Shown here in pieces: positions 9,952 to 22,507 of a stretch of 64,000 nt of DNA. How positions within the stretch are numbered: the first letter of the stretch is position 1; every line of letters begins with the position of its first letter. The DNA lies in contig JAKTNV010000023.1 of assembly GCA_022747635.1 (NCBI GenBank), positions 1,677,501 through 1,741,500 of the forward strand, in the 5' to 3' direction. The DNA comes from Hetaerina americana (Eukaryota; Arthropoda; Insecta; Odonata; Calopterygidae). Position numbers and translations under genes: made by a program. A model generated the notes under the pieces. The model was not told the DNA's origin. It searched no databases and saw nothing but the letters and a program-made list of their open reading frames with translations.

Positions 9952-11949
9952 AATACATTTTTTTCAAAATATTATTGTTTTCTTTGTTGGGTTGGGTTAC
10001 TTCTTTTATTAACCTCGCACTACATTGCATGAATCTGATTCAGGATTTTTTAGGCAAGTAATAAAGGATAGTAGTTACTTACGAATATATGTTTTATATA
10101 CACAACAGTAAGGTAATACCGTGATCGCAAACACCGTGCGCTAGCAACACATCATGTGTTCAAAGCCACTTGTGAATCAGCGGCGAGCGTTCGATGTGGT
10201 CAGTCAGTTCTGAGTGAGCAATTGTGGCGGGATGGAGTTTGAAGCAGTGTCTAATTGACTGTACTAAAGTGTTTTTTGTACTGAGAGCGATTGCAAGAGA
10301 GATTCAATATTAAATACATATTTCGTTTGTTGAAGAAGGGCGCCATTATTTTTTCTTGACGCGAACATAGAATTCAAATTCCACATACCAATTGATATTC
10401 TGCGTGATACGACGCATGTACTGGTGGTATATTTGTTATTTTTCACTTTTTTTAGTTTTATACTTTTCTATGGTGCAATTTATGTTATCCAAGGCAGTGC
10501 AAAAGATTTCCATGTCCGGGATTCGATCCCGGACATGGAGATATACGGGTTCGAATCCCGAATGATTTTCACGCTCTGAAATTGTGGCAAGGTGATGCAC
10601 ATTTAGTGGATGACTCCGTTAAAAGTTACTGTATCGGCATCACCCGCAGTTTCTAGGAATTTGTCAAAGGTGTAACACCCCTAGTGTTTAAATCTAGCTC
10701 TAGCACTATGGATTGTGGCGCACCACGCACGACTACGAATGCCTGTGACATTGCATGCACGGTATTTCATCTCAACATCTTCCTCCTTTAAAGCCTCCAA
10801 AATCTCGGAGTGTAAGAGGACGCCTCGGTAGCTGAATTGACCGAAGCACACTACGGAACATCGAGTGATCAGGCCTCGAATACCGGTCAAGGCCAATAAT
10901 TTTTACACTGTGAATTTGCTGTATTATATGGATAGTCATTTATGAGCACCCATCCTGATAGTGCTCCAATGCACGTCCACCGATATTTTCGATTAGCAGC
11001 CCAGTGACTCTTCCTCTCCGGAAGTCGCGATATTGTTCCAGCAAAATCCGAAAACCCGCGCCCGTCGCGTCGTCGTACGTGTCGAAATCTCCTCGGAGGT
11101 GACCCAGGAAGCGCACCTCGGAACACGCCGCGATCGGAGCCTCGGAATGGGGGAGCGACGTGACTCACGCCACCGGGGTCCTCTTTCACCCGCCCACGCA
11201 CCTCGACGCGACCACCTTCACACGGCCGAGCCGGTGGAGACTCGCCGGTGGGAGGGGGGTTCTCAACCGCCCTTCGCCGAGGAGAATGGGTGAGGGATAT
11301 CATGGGAGAGGAGCGAGTGATGTGAAAAGCGAAGGGGACATATATGAATACGACCACCGACCGCTTTTGCGGCGGCCCTTCAGCCTCTTCCCCTCCTCTT
11401 CTCCACCTCCTGAGAACGTTGACACGCACGCCTGCGCTTGCCCGACCCATCCCCCGTGCCGCCCCTCGTGTTCCCCCTCGGCGATTTTCCCATGGAGATA
11501 TTCACGCGATCAGCTATTATCCACGTGTGCGAAAGCAATCAAGACACCGTAATGAGCGAGAAAGATAAATATTACTATCACATGATTATGCCGAGCGGGG
11601 AGACCGACGGGTTTATTTTTCAACCTGCACAAATAAAAGTTCGCCTATATGCATACACAATACATATCACATGCGTTTGTCTAGCCATTCATTTAAACAT
11701 AGAATGACCTTCAATTTAAATGTAATGCATCGATTCCCATGCTGTTGGAATGTACATATCACTAATGAGTTTTGAAAGCTTCAACGTATATTAAACCTTT
11801 ACAGATTTATATTAAACCTTTCATCATTCAATGGATGATTGTAATTATTAAAAATAATCGCCACCGGAGATGGAGGGGTAGATCCAGGGACGACTTCCGC
11901 GGGTGGCCTGAGCGCGGCATTGAGAGGGGGTCAGAGCAGAACCCAGTCG
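9952..11949. other. Unassigned, with a GC-rich block
   Basis: 9,952-10,880 is AT-rich and contains the hairpin pair at 10,510-10,561. 10,890-11,560 is strikingly GC- and CpG-rich and keeps several overlapping frames open on both strands, a composition effect. None of these frames shows a recognisable domain. A promoter-type CpG island or first exon of a host gene is possible but unproven. Confidence 0.4.
10510..10561. repeat. Two adjacent hairpins with tRNA B-box-like sequence
   Basis: 10,510-10,538 is a perfect inverted repeat with 13-bp arms and a 3-nt loop. 9 bp later, 10,547-10,561 is a second palindrome, CGGGTTCGAATCCCG. Both contain GGGTTCGA/GGGATTCGA-type sequence resembling the Pol III B box. 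A SINE end or tRNA-derived debris is the simplest explanation. Confidence 0.5.
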
Positions 11950-12175
11950 GGAGGAATTCAATTTTATTAATTTATTTATTTAGCCTCTGTCCGAAAACCG
12001 CACTTTATGGCCTTAGCATCTGACTTTTAACAGTTGCTGACAGATGTAAAAGATGGAGGCGATGACTAAGGCCCAAACCCTAGGTGGAGGAAAATCCACC
12101 CAGGCGGGGATCAAACTCGCGTCCCTTGGATTGGGAGACGAGGACGTTGCCCGACCACCACCGAGGCTGGAAAAC
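11950..12175 (-). repeat. tRNA-derived SINE candidate
   Basis: Read on the reverse strand, it starts near 12,175 with CCTCGGTGG and an A-box-like stretch. About 60 bp in it has a B-box-like GCGAGTTTGATCCCCGCC, then a unique body, and it ends in a TAAATAAATAAAT-type tail near 11,950-11,980. Head, internal promoter and short-repeat tail are the layout of tRNA-derived SINEs. I could not define a target-site duplication. Confidence 0.55.
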
Positions 12176-12489
12176 AAGATTAACAAGTTTTTTTAAACTA
12201 TTTATGCATGATTTCGTTTATTTTTAATGTACACAATTTTTCGGAACGAAATTAAAGAAATATCGCTCAAGGTGTTGCATTGAAGTAATGAAACATTATT
12301 TTGATCACCAATATTCTGCTGTGCATCAATGCACAAAAATAAAAATGAAGGGGGCATTCCCTTTGAGGGGCATATTCCCTCCATTCCCTCCAGGATACTA
12401 TTCGTTTTTGTCGGTTCCCTGGGTCGCCCACACACTCTAGTAGCGGTAGTGGTTTTCGAAGTCTTCAATCGCGATAGCCTCTAAGCTCC

Positions 12490-12760
12490 CTCGCCACGCT
12501 CTTTTCAATGTTACCCACGGTACCTTAATAGCATCCTTTCAAAACATTTTTGAACTTGGGAAACAAAAAGGCAAAAAGACTGCACTCAGGTGAATGGGGA
12601 ACAAATGTAATTTCTTTTTTGGCCAAAAACTCGTTAAGATGGTCGTGTGTGCTGGGGGAGCTATCATGGTGGAGCATCCAAGTGTCGCAAGCAATGCCTG
12701 CTCTCACGCTGACCACCCTTTCTCTGAGAACATCAAGACTTCAAAAAATTTTGTTCCCAG
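12490..12760 (-). pseudogene. Mariner transposase relic
   Basis: On the reverse strand the translation at 12,525-12,716 reads WMLHHDSSPSTHDHLNEFLAK and later FLFPKFKNVLKGCY. This is the region around the second and third catalytic Asp of mariner transposases (usual form LHHDNAPSHT...FFLFPKLK). The third Asp is lost and no TIR was found. It is an old fragment. Confidence 0.7.
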
Positions 12761-14939
12761 TTTGTCCTTATGGCATATATTCCTTGTGAACGATCCCCTT
12801 ACTATCAAAGGAGAAAATGAGCAATGACTTGATTTTTGATTTGCTCATTCGAGCTTTCTTCGGTCGAGGAGATTTGCTAGGGTTCCATTTTTGACTTTGA
12901 CGTTTTGTCTCGGGCTCGCACTCAAACCCCTGACTAATCAATCACCTTTGCTAACACAACTGAAAAACTGGGCAATTTTTCACTCTGTCCTGAAGATAAT
13001 TGCACGCAGTTTTTCGCCATTTTCAATTAGGCATCGGTATGACCTCCCAAAACCCCTCCTTCGCTCGAAATTTCCATCAGATATTAAATTTGAGAGCATC
13101 CGTGAGCGAGGTCCATCTTTCACAGCGCCTGGCCCTCCAAAAAAGGTTTGTCCCACTGTAAGCCCACGTTTAGCCTTTATAAGGTCGTGCTCACCTGCAG
13201 ATTCACCAAGTGTAACAAAAAGCACAATGACACGGCGTGTCATGACCCACAACAAAAACATTGCTACGCTAATGACTCCATCGGTTATTTCGCAGTGACC
13301 ACGGTGAGCCGAAACTTCTACAGAGCTTCTGGAAGAAAGACTATCCAACAAGACGAGTGGAGGGAAGGCTGGAAGTTTTGTCAATCTCATTACTTTTCTG
13401 CCACACCTCACATTACCGAAGGGAACTCGGGGTTGGGTGGGGACATGGCCATCTTGCCCATGATGGATCATAATTCTGACTTGATATCACGATTACGAAT
13501 TTCTAGGAGTCACCATTAATGCTTGAGTTGCCATCAATATATTCTATCTTATCTTTTTCCATCCGTTTCTATATCCCCTTACCCCAAAACCCGTCTGACT
13601 ACGCTCACCCTCTTCTAAGGAAGAAATGGCTACGCTTGTCACGATCTTCAAGCCGTAACACTGTCCGTGGTTGGTGGCAATCTACGCTCGAAAACTCGGT
13701 AAAAATACATATTGTTCACTCATTCACGTGAAAAGGAAATTTTATGCCTGAGAAACTTGTGTCTTTGAAAAGTCCGGTGCTGGTTCTGGAGCAAACGGAA
13801 GACCGCGTGTGTGTGATTGTGCGCGATGGATGCAGAATTTCTTTTGACTCACATCATTTGGTTCTGAGAAACATGTTAACATCCTTTGGTTCATTCTTGG
13901 TGCCCGTTCATCCACAGATAAGCAGTGTGTTTTAGCATTCCTTCCCTTAAAAACTCCCTCACTCTAAATTTCATGAAACTAACCTTTTTTTTCAAAAGTA
14001 TCTTGGCAAGAAAATTTACGCATCTCAGGTTGAGCTCACACAAACCGCTGGAGAAAGCATTTCGCCGCTAAAGAAAGATTGACGCTGGAGGGTAGTTATC
14101 GTGCTCCCACGTGGACTTAGCCTTGCACTCGTATGTAGCCGCGAATTATTACGACTGTGCTGTCCGTGAGAGGCATTAATGCATCGCTTTCAACGGCGGT
14201 GCATTATTTCAGTAGTTGTAGGCTTTCTTATTTTAATTTCAAATTTTAACGTCAATGAGGGCCAACGCAGCCATTCCAAACTTATTTTTATTCACAAATT
14301 AAATAAAATTAACTGGCTGAAAAAATTATAACACAGACTTGTTGAACCCTAGGCACTCCTAAAATTTTCATTTCAGATTTTCAGTGGGGAGATTAAATCA
14401 CGGATCGGAAGGGTCCAATGTATGGATATAGTTTCCTTCTCAGAGATAGTTTTGTTCCATTTTCCAAAATGGAAGGACCCAAAAATGCCCGCCTTTCAAA
14501 ATAAGAGGATACTAATAAATGCTTATTATTTGAACTGCAACTTGTAAGTCAACCGGAAGGAGAACACCTCCGACACGAGGCGGAAGAGGTACTCATAGAA
14601 AGAAAAATGTCGATGGCCACATTTATAAACGAATTTATTCCCATCCCACTCCATTTTACCAATCATAGTTTTTCCTTCCCCTCCCAACGACTCACTTTCT
14701 AAATGTCTCCCTCCACATACTCTCTTCCACACCAAGTGCTTCGAGGGCTGCCCCACTCGCATCTACCCCTCGCACTTCCATCGCCACCCCATCGTTTCTA
14801 GGGATATTTCACGGGATCTTCGCACACCTCACGGTGAGTTTGACGTCATTCTCGATACCGAAGTTTCTCGGTAATAGAAGTTTTTAAAAATAAGTTGAGA
14901 GTTAACAATACCATGAACACCTAAATAAAACACACCAAT

Positions 14940-15060
14940 TGCAGCCTAGCGGACGGATGTGGGTTGTCGGGCTCGCCAGCTAACCTGAAGGTCGATGTTT
15001 CGAGTCCCGCCTCGGGGAATGGTGCCGTCCCCCCCCCCCCCTCTCTCTCTCTCTCTCCGA
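14940..15060 (+). repeat. Possible tRNA-like SINE head plus C/CT run
   Basis: Near 14,944 an A-box-like CCTAGCGGACGG is followed about 45 bp later by a B-box-like GATGTTTCGAGTCCCG, then poly-C and (CT)n at 15,031-15,058. The spacing fits a tRNA-derived promoter, but no tRNA cloverleaf or tail was established. Confidence 0.3.
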
Positions 15061-18000
15061 TATTTCGGTCCCGGGGAAGCCTAATGACAAGCGAAGAGAT
15101 CATCGGGATCCCAAAGGGAGCGCGCACGAGCCGCATGGGGCATCCGGTGAGGAAAATAATTGCCTCGATATATTTGGATGCTCCGGGTGCGCTGCGAAAT
15201 TGAAATTGGATACGCAGGCCACGACTATTTGAGCACAAGCACCTGGTAAACACCGAGATTTATGGAAAAGTGGGCCTTGGACCCGAAGAGCACGTTGGAA
15301 ATCCATCGCCTCGTTCTACTTTTTAACCATTTCAAAAGCGACAAAATGATCTCGAAGTACTAATATTCCTATAAAATGTCACTACGAAAGAAACAAGTTC
15401 TCCTCAAGACTTGATCGTGAAACTTCATGCATGATTATTATTTTCAATTCCAAGTATAATTTTAGAAACAATTTGTAAAGAGGTTTCATTGAGAAATATT
15501 TCTAATTAGCTTACAGTGAGTTTCGGAGTTTCATAATCGGATCACGGAAGTAATTGCTTCAATAGGCATGAAAGTGGATTTGAATGTGAAAGGAAGAAAA
15601 CTTCGATGTAAAAGAATCCTTTGGTGCAAAATGAAAAAGATTGTTTGCGAAAAAGAGAGATATTTCGATTCGTTTCACCAGTAAATTATTTCATTCGATA
15701 CGATTCCCAATATTTTTAAGGCAAAGTAACTGTACCATTCCCGCGCCTTTTTTTCGATTTCTTTAAGTGGTTTTTCATAACTTGGACGTATTACCGTTTA
15801 TTTGATTAAAATTGAAGGAAAGCCATCATTTTTATCCATTCTTTTTCAAGAATGGATAAAATTTAGCCTCAGCGTAAATTTAGAAAGACGGGATAAGAAA
15901 AGATGAAGGTATAATTTTCCAATTTTAGCACAATTACAATGTTTATCCTAGCCTCGCATTGATAGTTGCATGAATGAGTTTACACGCGATCCCTACATTT
16001 TTTGTTGATGTTTCCATTGCGATTTTCTAAAGCGATCGACTCACGTGACACAGAACTCAAATCGATTCTATCCACGGAATCGCTCGGTTCGGTTGGCAGC
16101 GCCACGGGAGATATTGGTAAATTTAATCGACAGAAATGAAAGCCACGCATTCGGTTATGGAGGTGCGTCCGTGCATTTGGGAACCAAACTGAGCACAATC
16201 ACCCGGAGACGACGGGGATGAAAAGAAAAGTGAGATCTACGTGAAGCAGCAGCGTGGGGAGGGGATTAGCTAGGCGATACTGGCGTCGCGATATCCCGTG
16301 AAACGAAGCCGAGGATGGTGGCAACGGAGTTGGGCGCACGATGGCCCATGCGAAATGTTTGAATCACTTACCGATATGCAATCAATCTTCTCCGAGCCAG
16401 GCGACCCGCGCATTTTTTTCGCTTGGACGGTATTCGTGCTCCCTTTGTGACGGATAATCAAATCAACTCTGTTTACTGTCGTTGGTCGATATTTCAACAG
16501 CCCTTCGCATGGCTTCATCCGTGGTAGGGCATTGCGCGTCAACGTGCACACAAAGCATTCGCGTCGTTTGCTTCGAGACTATGCAAAAGGCTTATTTCAA
16601 GCCATTCTTGGAAACTTACTCCCTTTCACTCACATATTCCCTACGACTCTGTTCGGATGTCCTAGCTTCGCCACGGTTTAATCACACGCTGTTTCGTGCA
16701 CGTTCTTCTATCCCCGAGACTCTTTTAGTTCCTCATCTTAAGAGTCGATTTCATCACGTTAAATCATGGATTCAGCCCTCCTCTCAATTTTTTTCATTCT
16801 CATCCGGAATATTTCCAGTGACTCAATCCTCATTCACTCTCAATGCAATAAATACATCAGTTTAATTGTCTATTGCCGGTTCACCATCTGTCATGAACAT
16901 TTCTGTCACTACACGTCCCGTCCATTCTATTTTGAACGATTTCACTCCTCAATTATCCCACCTTCTCTAATAATTGAAAATTTAATTTTGAAATGACATA
17001 CGCAGGCTTATGTTGGCATGGCTACCATATGCATTTCTCAAGGGTCTGCAGAAGAACAAAACTATGATCATAAAATCATACCGGCATAAAATTGCAACGC
17101 ACTCACCGTATGCGGTCCAATGTTACTATTCGCATTCAATGAATCAACGCCTGGTCGAACATTTCACTTTGGAAGTATTCAAAAGACTTCTCTTTTAAAC
17201 TGTCCGCATCATTCACAATTGAAATTTCGATCGCCAAATATAGTGCTTTCCCATACCGTCATTTTTGCGATATGCTTATCCCCATTCATGATGTCATACT
17301 GCCTCCTTTCACTTCTGTCTTCTCAAGTTTTTCGAATTTCAGCTGCAATTTTTGTACCGCTGCTCACTCTCTGTTGAACTCTACTCTTGAAACTCTCCAA
17401 CTGTGTTCAGCTCCACGACCGCCACCCATGCTCCCTCTATTGCGATTCAATCTCTATCTTCCATCATGTGCCATTAAGTCAGTCAGTAATGCTTCTAGCA
17501 TCGCCCTAATTGCTACGCGTGAACAATAACAGATGAATGTTTAAATAAACTAATCGTAAAAAAATAATTCGTTATCCATGATAATAATTTAAAAAATAAA
17601 TCCATATCCATCAACTCTGCAAGATGGAGAGCCATTGCTCTTTTCAACCGTCGATCACAAAATGAGCGGATCACTTTTTCAGTGGCATCGCTTCTCCCAC
17701 CAATCCAACTGCTTATAAGTATACTCTAATACTATTATTATTTCAATGGGGTCACAATGAATCAATGCTTCTCGCTCAATTTTCCCGAGAACTTTGCGCT
17801 TTCGAACTCAGCGACCACCCGCGCTGAATCACTCGTGCCGTACAATGCCACCCGTAATTATTCTCTTCTTCTGCACATCCCTCAAAGTCCATGCAGGATT
17901 TCCGTGCCCCTCGCTCGATGGGACAAGGTAATACGATCTGCGGCTCCCACCAAGGTCCCATTTACTGAAGCTTTTACTCGAATTTCGGGTGCAATTAAGG

Positions 18001-18779
18001 TTAGGCTTCGCCTGGTTAGGATACGTTTGACCTTTGCAATAAAAATCCCATGCACACTATTCCAGCTAATGGTTTTGACCCTTTACTGGTGATGGTTCCA
18101 AAGCCCCAGGTCATCTTTCAATGCTCCAAATCAGCAAAAAAACTTTCATAAAAGGATTCCTCATTATCTGTGAGCATAAAGTTGTCCCACTAGGAAGAGA
18201 TACGCAGTGGATTGACTCTCCAGGACTCACGGTATTGCAATTCCGTCATAAGAGTAATTGAAATATATTTCAATTACTTGGTTTTCCGGCGAACCTTGGT
18301 CATTTGCGTATGACTGATGTTGCTGGGGAAAGGAGCATGCACGATGGCCATATATTACGGTGACATTCACGAAGTAAAAAGTGGAAGGAGATATATTTAA
18401 GTTCTTTGCTATCCAGTATTTTGGGTGCGATACACAATCATCACGAAGTTAATGAAATATGCTTATGATACTTGGCTTCTTCATATTCCGTGATTGTTTT
18501 ACATTTTCTAAAAGCAGGACTTTGACAGGAAATAATCGATTGATAGTTACTAGAAAAATAAAACGGTTAACTGATCTCGCTAGGGTGTATTGGTGCTCGC
18601 GAATTTCATCCCAAGTTCAATGAAGAGTGTAGAGCCAGAAATCTTTCATTTGGACTTTAAATATGCAATAATTCATACTAATTTACTGGTACATCTCCGA
18701 GTCATTGAAATCAGTCCTGGCTATGCCATTAAATGGGGTAGGGCGAAACACTAGGACATAAATTGGTTACCACAGGCGG

Positions 18780-19020
18780 AAATCTACGTGTTCACGGTCG
18801 GAGTTCTGTACGTTAAATGGCCACAGATCGGAAAATCACCACCGAATGAGAACCAGGAGTTCAATCCCGGGCTCTCGGAGTGGGTAGCCGACATTTCTGA
18901 ACGTCCCACTCCTCACGCGTCATCGTCGCAAAAAGACGCGTTCATAGAGACGACACAACTAACCTCCCTTCTCGGGGCAGTCGTGTCGATTCCTCCTTCC
19001 GAACTCCATTGATTGAAGGT
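18780..19020 (+). repeat. Possible SINE-like segment with a B-box-like motif
   Basis: Contains AGGAGTTCAATCCCGGGC near 18,855, resembling a Pol III B box, with an A-box-like stretch about 40 bp upstream. The short ORF across it has no recognisable domain. No tail or duplication was found, so this is a weak call. Confidence 0.25.
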
Positions 19021-21088
19021 CTTAGACTCCAAACTTCCTCTTCTGTATTGTTGTTTAATTTTTTGTTCGAGTTGTAGCATTACCGATTCTATCATTGTTT
19101 TTTTTATTTTTTCAATTGATCGTATGATAAATTTGAACCTACTGTTTTGTTTTTTCCACTGCTATGATTTTTTGCTATTTTATTTACCTGCAATTTTACC
19201 CTAAACTCACAACAATTTCCTTGTGACATTAGCGGTACAGTCAAAATGGCGTTGAAATACATCGAGGACACACTGTAACACCAACCTATACAACCACAAT
19301 GGGCATCAGGTAGTCACGAAAAGGCATCTACTTTAATTTAAACAAATCTTTCATCTGAAATTTGAAATGCAAACTTTCTACCAATCAATGGTCGATTTAC
19401 GGACGTCAAGAATTGGCAAGACTTTAAATCGCATTAGTTTTAATTACACCTCTTTGAACGACGGCCCCATCGTTGAATGGTTTTTTTTTGCTTTTTTTCT
19501 AACCCCTTCCCACCTGTAAGGAACTGTAAGAGAAGATCCCCTCCTCACCGCTTCGAGATATGAGTATAATTAGTTCCTCGTGTATTACTAGTGGATACGA
19601 TCAAAAATCCTCAAATGAATTAAAATGTATAAGCAAATATGTACGACTTCCACTCCCCCTAACACAAAAATTAATTATGGTAATTAAAAAGAGTCCTAAA
19701 ATTGATTAAAGATACAACACGGAAAGCCTCCTCTTTGATTTGACGTCACGGAACGCTTTCATGCGGGATGAAATCCCGCATGAAAATATTGTCACGGAAA
19801 GGAACTGGAATTTACGATTGATTGGAATAAATATCAGTTTTTGAGGTTATCTGCCAATTCTTGGTCAAAGGAATGGCTGAGAAAGGATGTAAAAAGGCAC
19901 AATCGGAAAAATAGCCCTCGACAGACTCCCGTATGGCCCTAATATTTATTATTATTTACATATCAATGGATATATAATATATAGGTATTTACCTCCTGAT
20001 AGTTTCACATTCATTAAATTGGTATTTCAATAGCCTTTCTCAATATGGTTAAGTGTTACACTGAGTGTTTCCTATGAGCGTCATCTTATAATCATGTCGG
20101 TAATGAAAATGCAATCGTATAATTATTTAAACCGTACTTAAATGAACCCATAAATGGACTCCCTTCTCTGAGTCAAAACATTCGAAAAATACGATTCTGT
20201 GCAATATGTTTGCACACACATATTATCTTAGCATTTGTACATAAAAATTTTCTTTTTCACTCTTACTTTATTCTAACCTTTTTTATTTAAAAAAACCATT
20301 AAATTTTAAGCATAAGTTCAAACAAAGTATTCCTGCATTATTATGTAGCATTTGGTTTAAACGACTATAATTTTAAGCACGGGTTCCTTATTTGGTAACA
20401 ATTTCTTACGGTACTCATGCCATATAAATTTTTCCTTAGGCTAGGCTACAGTAGTTAAGAAAAAATACTTAGCCCTTTAAACTTATGCTAACGTCGACGT
20501 CATTTGATTAAAATGTATTCAATTTTTATGGACCATGACTGAATGTACTGATGGTTAAATATTATTCTATTTGTAAGAGATGGACTGCAATACCAAGATT
20601 TTGCTCGTTTCAGGCCAAATAATAAATTGCCTGCCACAGATATTTTTGGCAAAGCAGCAGAAAGCATTCCGCCAGCAGGACTTCATTATACGCCAAAATC
20701 ATCAGCAAGAATTGCAAAATATGTTTTTCGTCTTATATATAAAGTTAAAAAATTATACCAATGTTTAAATTAGTTTTTCTCTGCAATATTTCTAAAGCAC
20801 ATGGAGGCTTCTCAGGAAAACCGAAATAGTCTCGGATTTCTGTTAATAATAGCATGTAAACGTTTCATTGCTAATTGTTTTTTCCAAGGGATCTGCTTTG
20901 ACTAATAAATCATCATTCGTTTCATCTCATAAATGTTCAAAGTCAGTGCACAAATCTGATAAATTAATCTTCTCTTCCCAGCTTGATACGCCTGTACTTG
21001 AATAACTGGATTTTCCCTCCTTAAAACATGAAACTGTAGATGTTAGGCCATTGATAATTTAGGTTTTGACGCGAGACCCAAGAACGTA

Positions 21089-21841
21089 CGAGGGTCATCC
21101 GGAAAGTAGTACCCGTTCGTGAAATAAAGACACAAAAGTAAATATTAACAAACATAAAAAATTTTATTTGAAAGAGGATACTTTAAACTACTTCTCAACA
21201 TAATCTCCAAGCAAATTAAGGCATTTGTCATAACGTGTGACAAGTTTCTGTATTCCTGCTGCATAGTCCTTCGCCGCCAGCTCATTGAGATACGCGAGGG
21301 ACCCATCTTGCACAAATTTTTGCATAATGCAGATGGTGTTTAACAATTTCATGAACAATTGTTCGAGAAACATTGGGAAAATGCTCACAGATGTCATCAA
21401 TTGTGACGCGCCGATCGTTCCTCACGAATTCGTCAACTGAGCTCACCAGTTGGTCTGTAATGACAGACGGTCTCCCCGAACGCTCATCGTCGTGTGTGTT
21501 CCCCCTCCCCATGTTGAAGTTGCGACACCACCGCCGAACAGACGACTCGTCCATTACATTGTCTCCATACACCTCCTTTAATTGGCGATGAATATCACAT
21601 GGGCGAACGTTTCTTGCATTGAGGAATTTAATCACTGCCCTCACTTCACAACTGGCGGCGTTCTCAATTTTTTTAAACATTGTAAACAATCACAGAAACA
21701 ACACAGGCAATGCTAGCGTCACGCAACTTGGCTCAGAGAAGGCAGACAAGCCACTGAAGCTATCTGACCTCGTCCAGCGGCTACTCGCGTCGTCAGCACT
21801 TCATGCGGCACGAACGGGTACTACTTTCCGGATGACCCTCG
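21089..21841 (-). mobile_element. Non-autonomous mariner, internally deleted, with intact TIRs
   Basis: A 753-bp element with perfect 31-bp terminal inverted repeats (CGAGGGTCATCCGG at the outer ends) flanked by TA at 21,087-21,088 and 21,842-21,843. It retains the N-terminal half and extreme C-terminus of a transposase on the reverse strand and has lost the catalytic centre. It could only have been mobilised in trans. Confidence 0.92.
21188..21689 (-). pseudogene. Mariner transposase: N-terminal DNA-binding half fused to C-terminal tail
   Basis: The protein begins at 21,689 (MFTMFKKIENAASCEVRAV) and contains both helix-turn-helix regions, including VMDESSVRRWCRNF and the RSGRPSVITDQ linker, to about 21,300. 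A frame change then leads into the last about 30 residues, ending NLLGDYVEK at 21,188. The DETW, HDNA and PSDYF catalytic blocks are missing. It might bind TIRs but cannot cut. Confidence 0.88.
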
Positions 21842-22507
21842 TACTATTTTTAACGAGCAATATCTCGTTAAAGCTGTTATTATTGACAAAATTTTTTACT
21901 CTACAGATATCAGCTAATTTACATCATATCCAAATATTTTTGAAAATAGTTCATATTCGCCATTATCTGCGCTATTACTTCTAAAGAAAAAAGAAACAAA
22001 GCACATTGAAGATTCGCTTTTTATGACGAATGCTAATGAGTTCAAATCCGTGTTTACAATAAAAATTTGCACTTAATCTTAAAAAAACACTATTTTCCAT
22101 TCCTGCGGCTGTATAATACGTAGAGCTAAATGAAGAGACATGTTGAAACTCTTTTAACAAGTTGAAAATGCTTAAATAATTCTAAAACTGTGGTGTCATT
22201 ACCGAATATTTACACAATGTCTCGCTTGGAGATAAAATATAATTACAATATTTCCTTCATAAGAAATAGCAGAAAAAGTGCAATAATAAACCTCACGCTA
22301 TATTTCGCCCCTCTCACCCCACGTGGAGGAATACCTGTAATGACAGCTCGCTCCAGCTCTCCACCCGATAGCCTCTCGTAATTGAAGGGCACTCCCGTCC
22401 ACGCCATGATTGCGATTTCCACCTAACCATAATGCTATGTTAAAAGACGTAAAATTAGATCATTTTCTTAGCAAAATGAACATATGAACCCGTGCTATTG
22501 ACATTTA

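Larger units (their letters stand above)
12761..21086. other. About 8.3 kb with no recognisable gene
   Basis: Both strands carry only short ORFs without known motifs. Composition alternates between AT-rich sequence and moderately GC-rich blocks at about 12.9-13.5, 14.5-15.3 and 16.0-16.8 kb. A CT-repeat is present at about 15,036-15,058 and a 13-bp-arm hairpin at about 19,757-19,785. This could be intron, intergenic DNA or very old repeats. I see no splice-linked coding pattern. Confidence 0.5.

Noticed and set aside
10887..11568. Several 70-190 codon ORFs on both strands
   Set aside because: The GC-rich composition removes stop codons from many frames; amino-acid content is low-complexity Arg/Pro/Ser and no domain is visible.
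12980..13519. Overlapping ORFs of 163 and 123 codons
   Set aside because: They overlap on opposite strands and show no recognisable motif; at most one could be real and nothing favours either.
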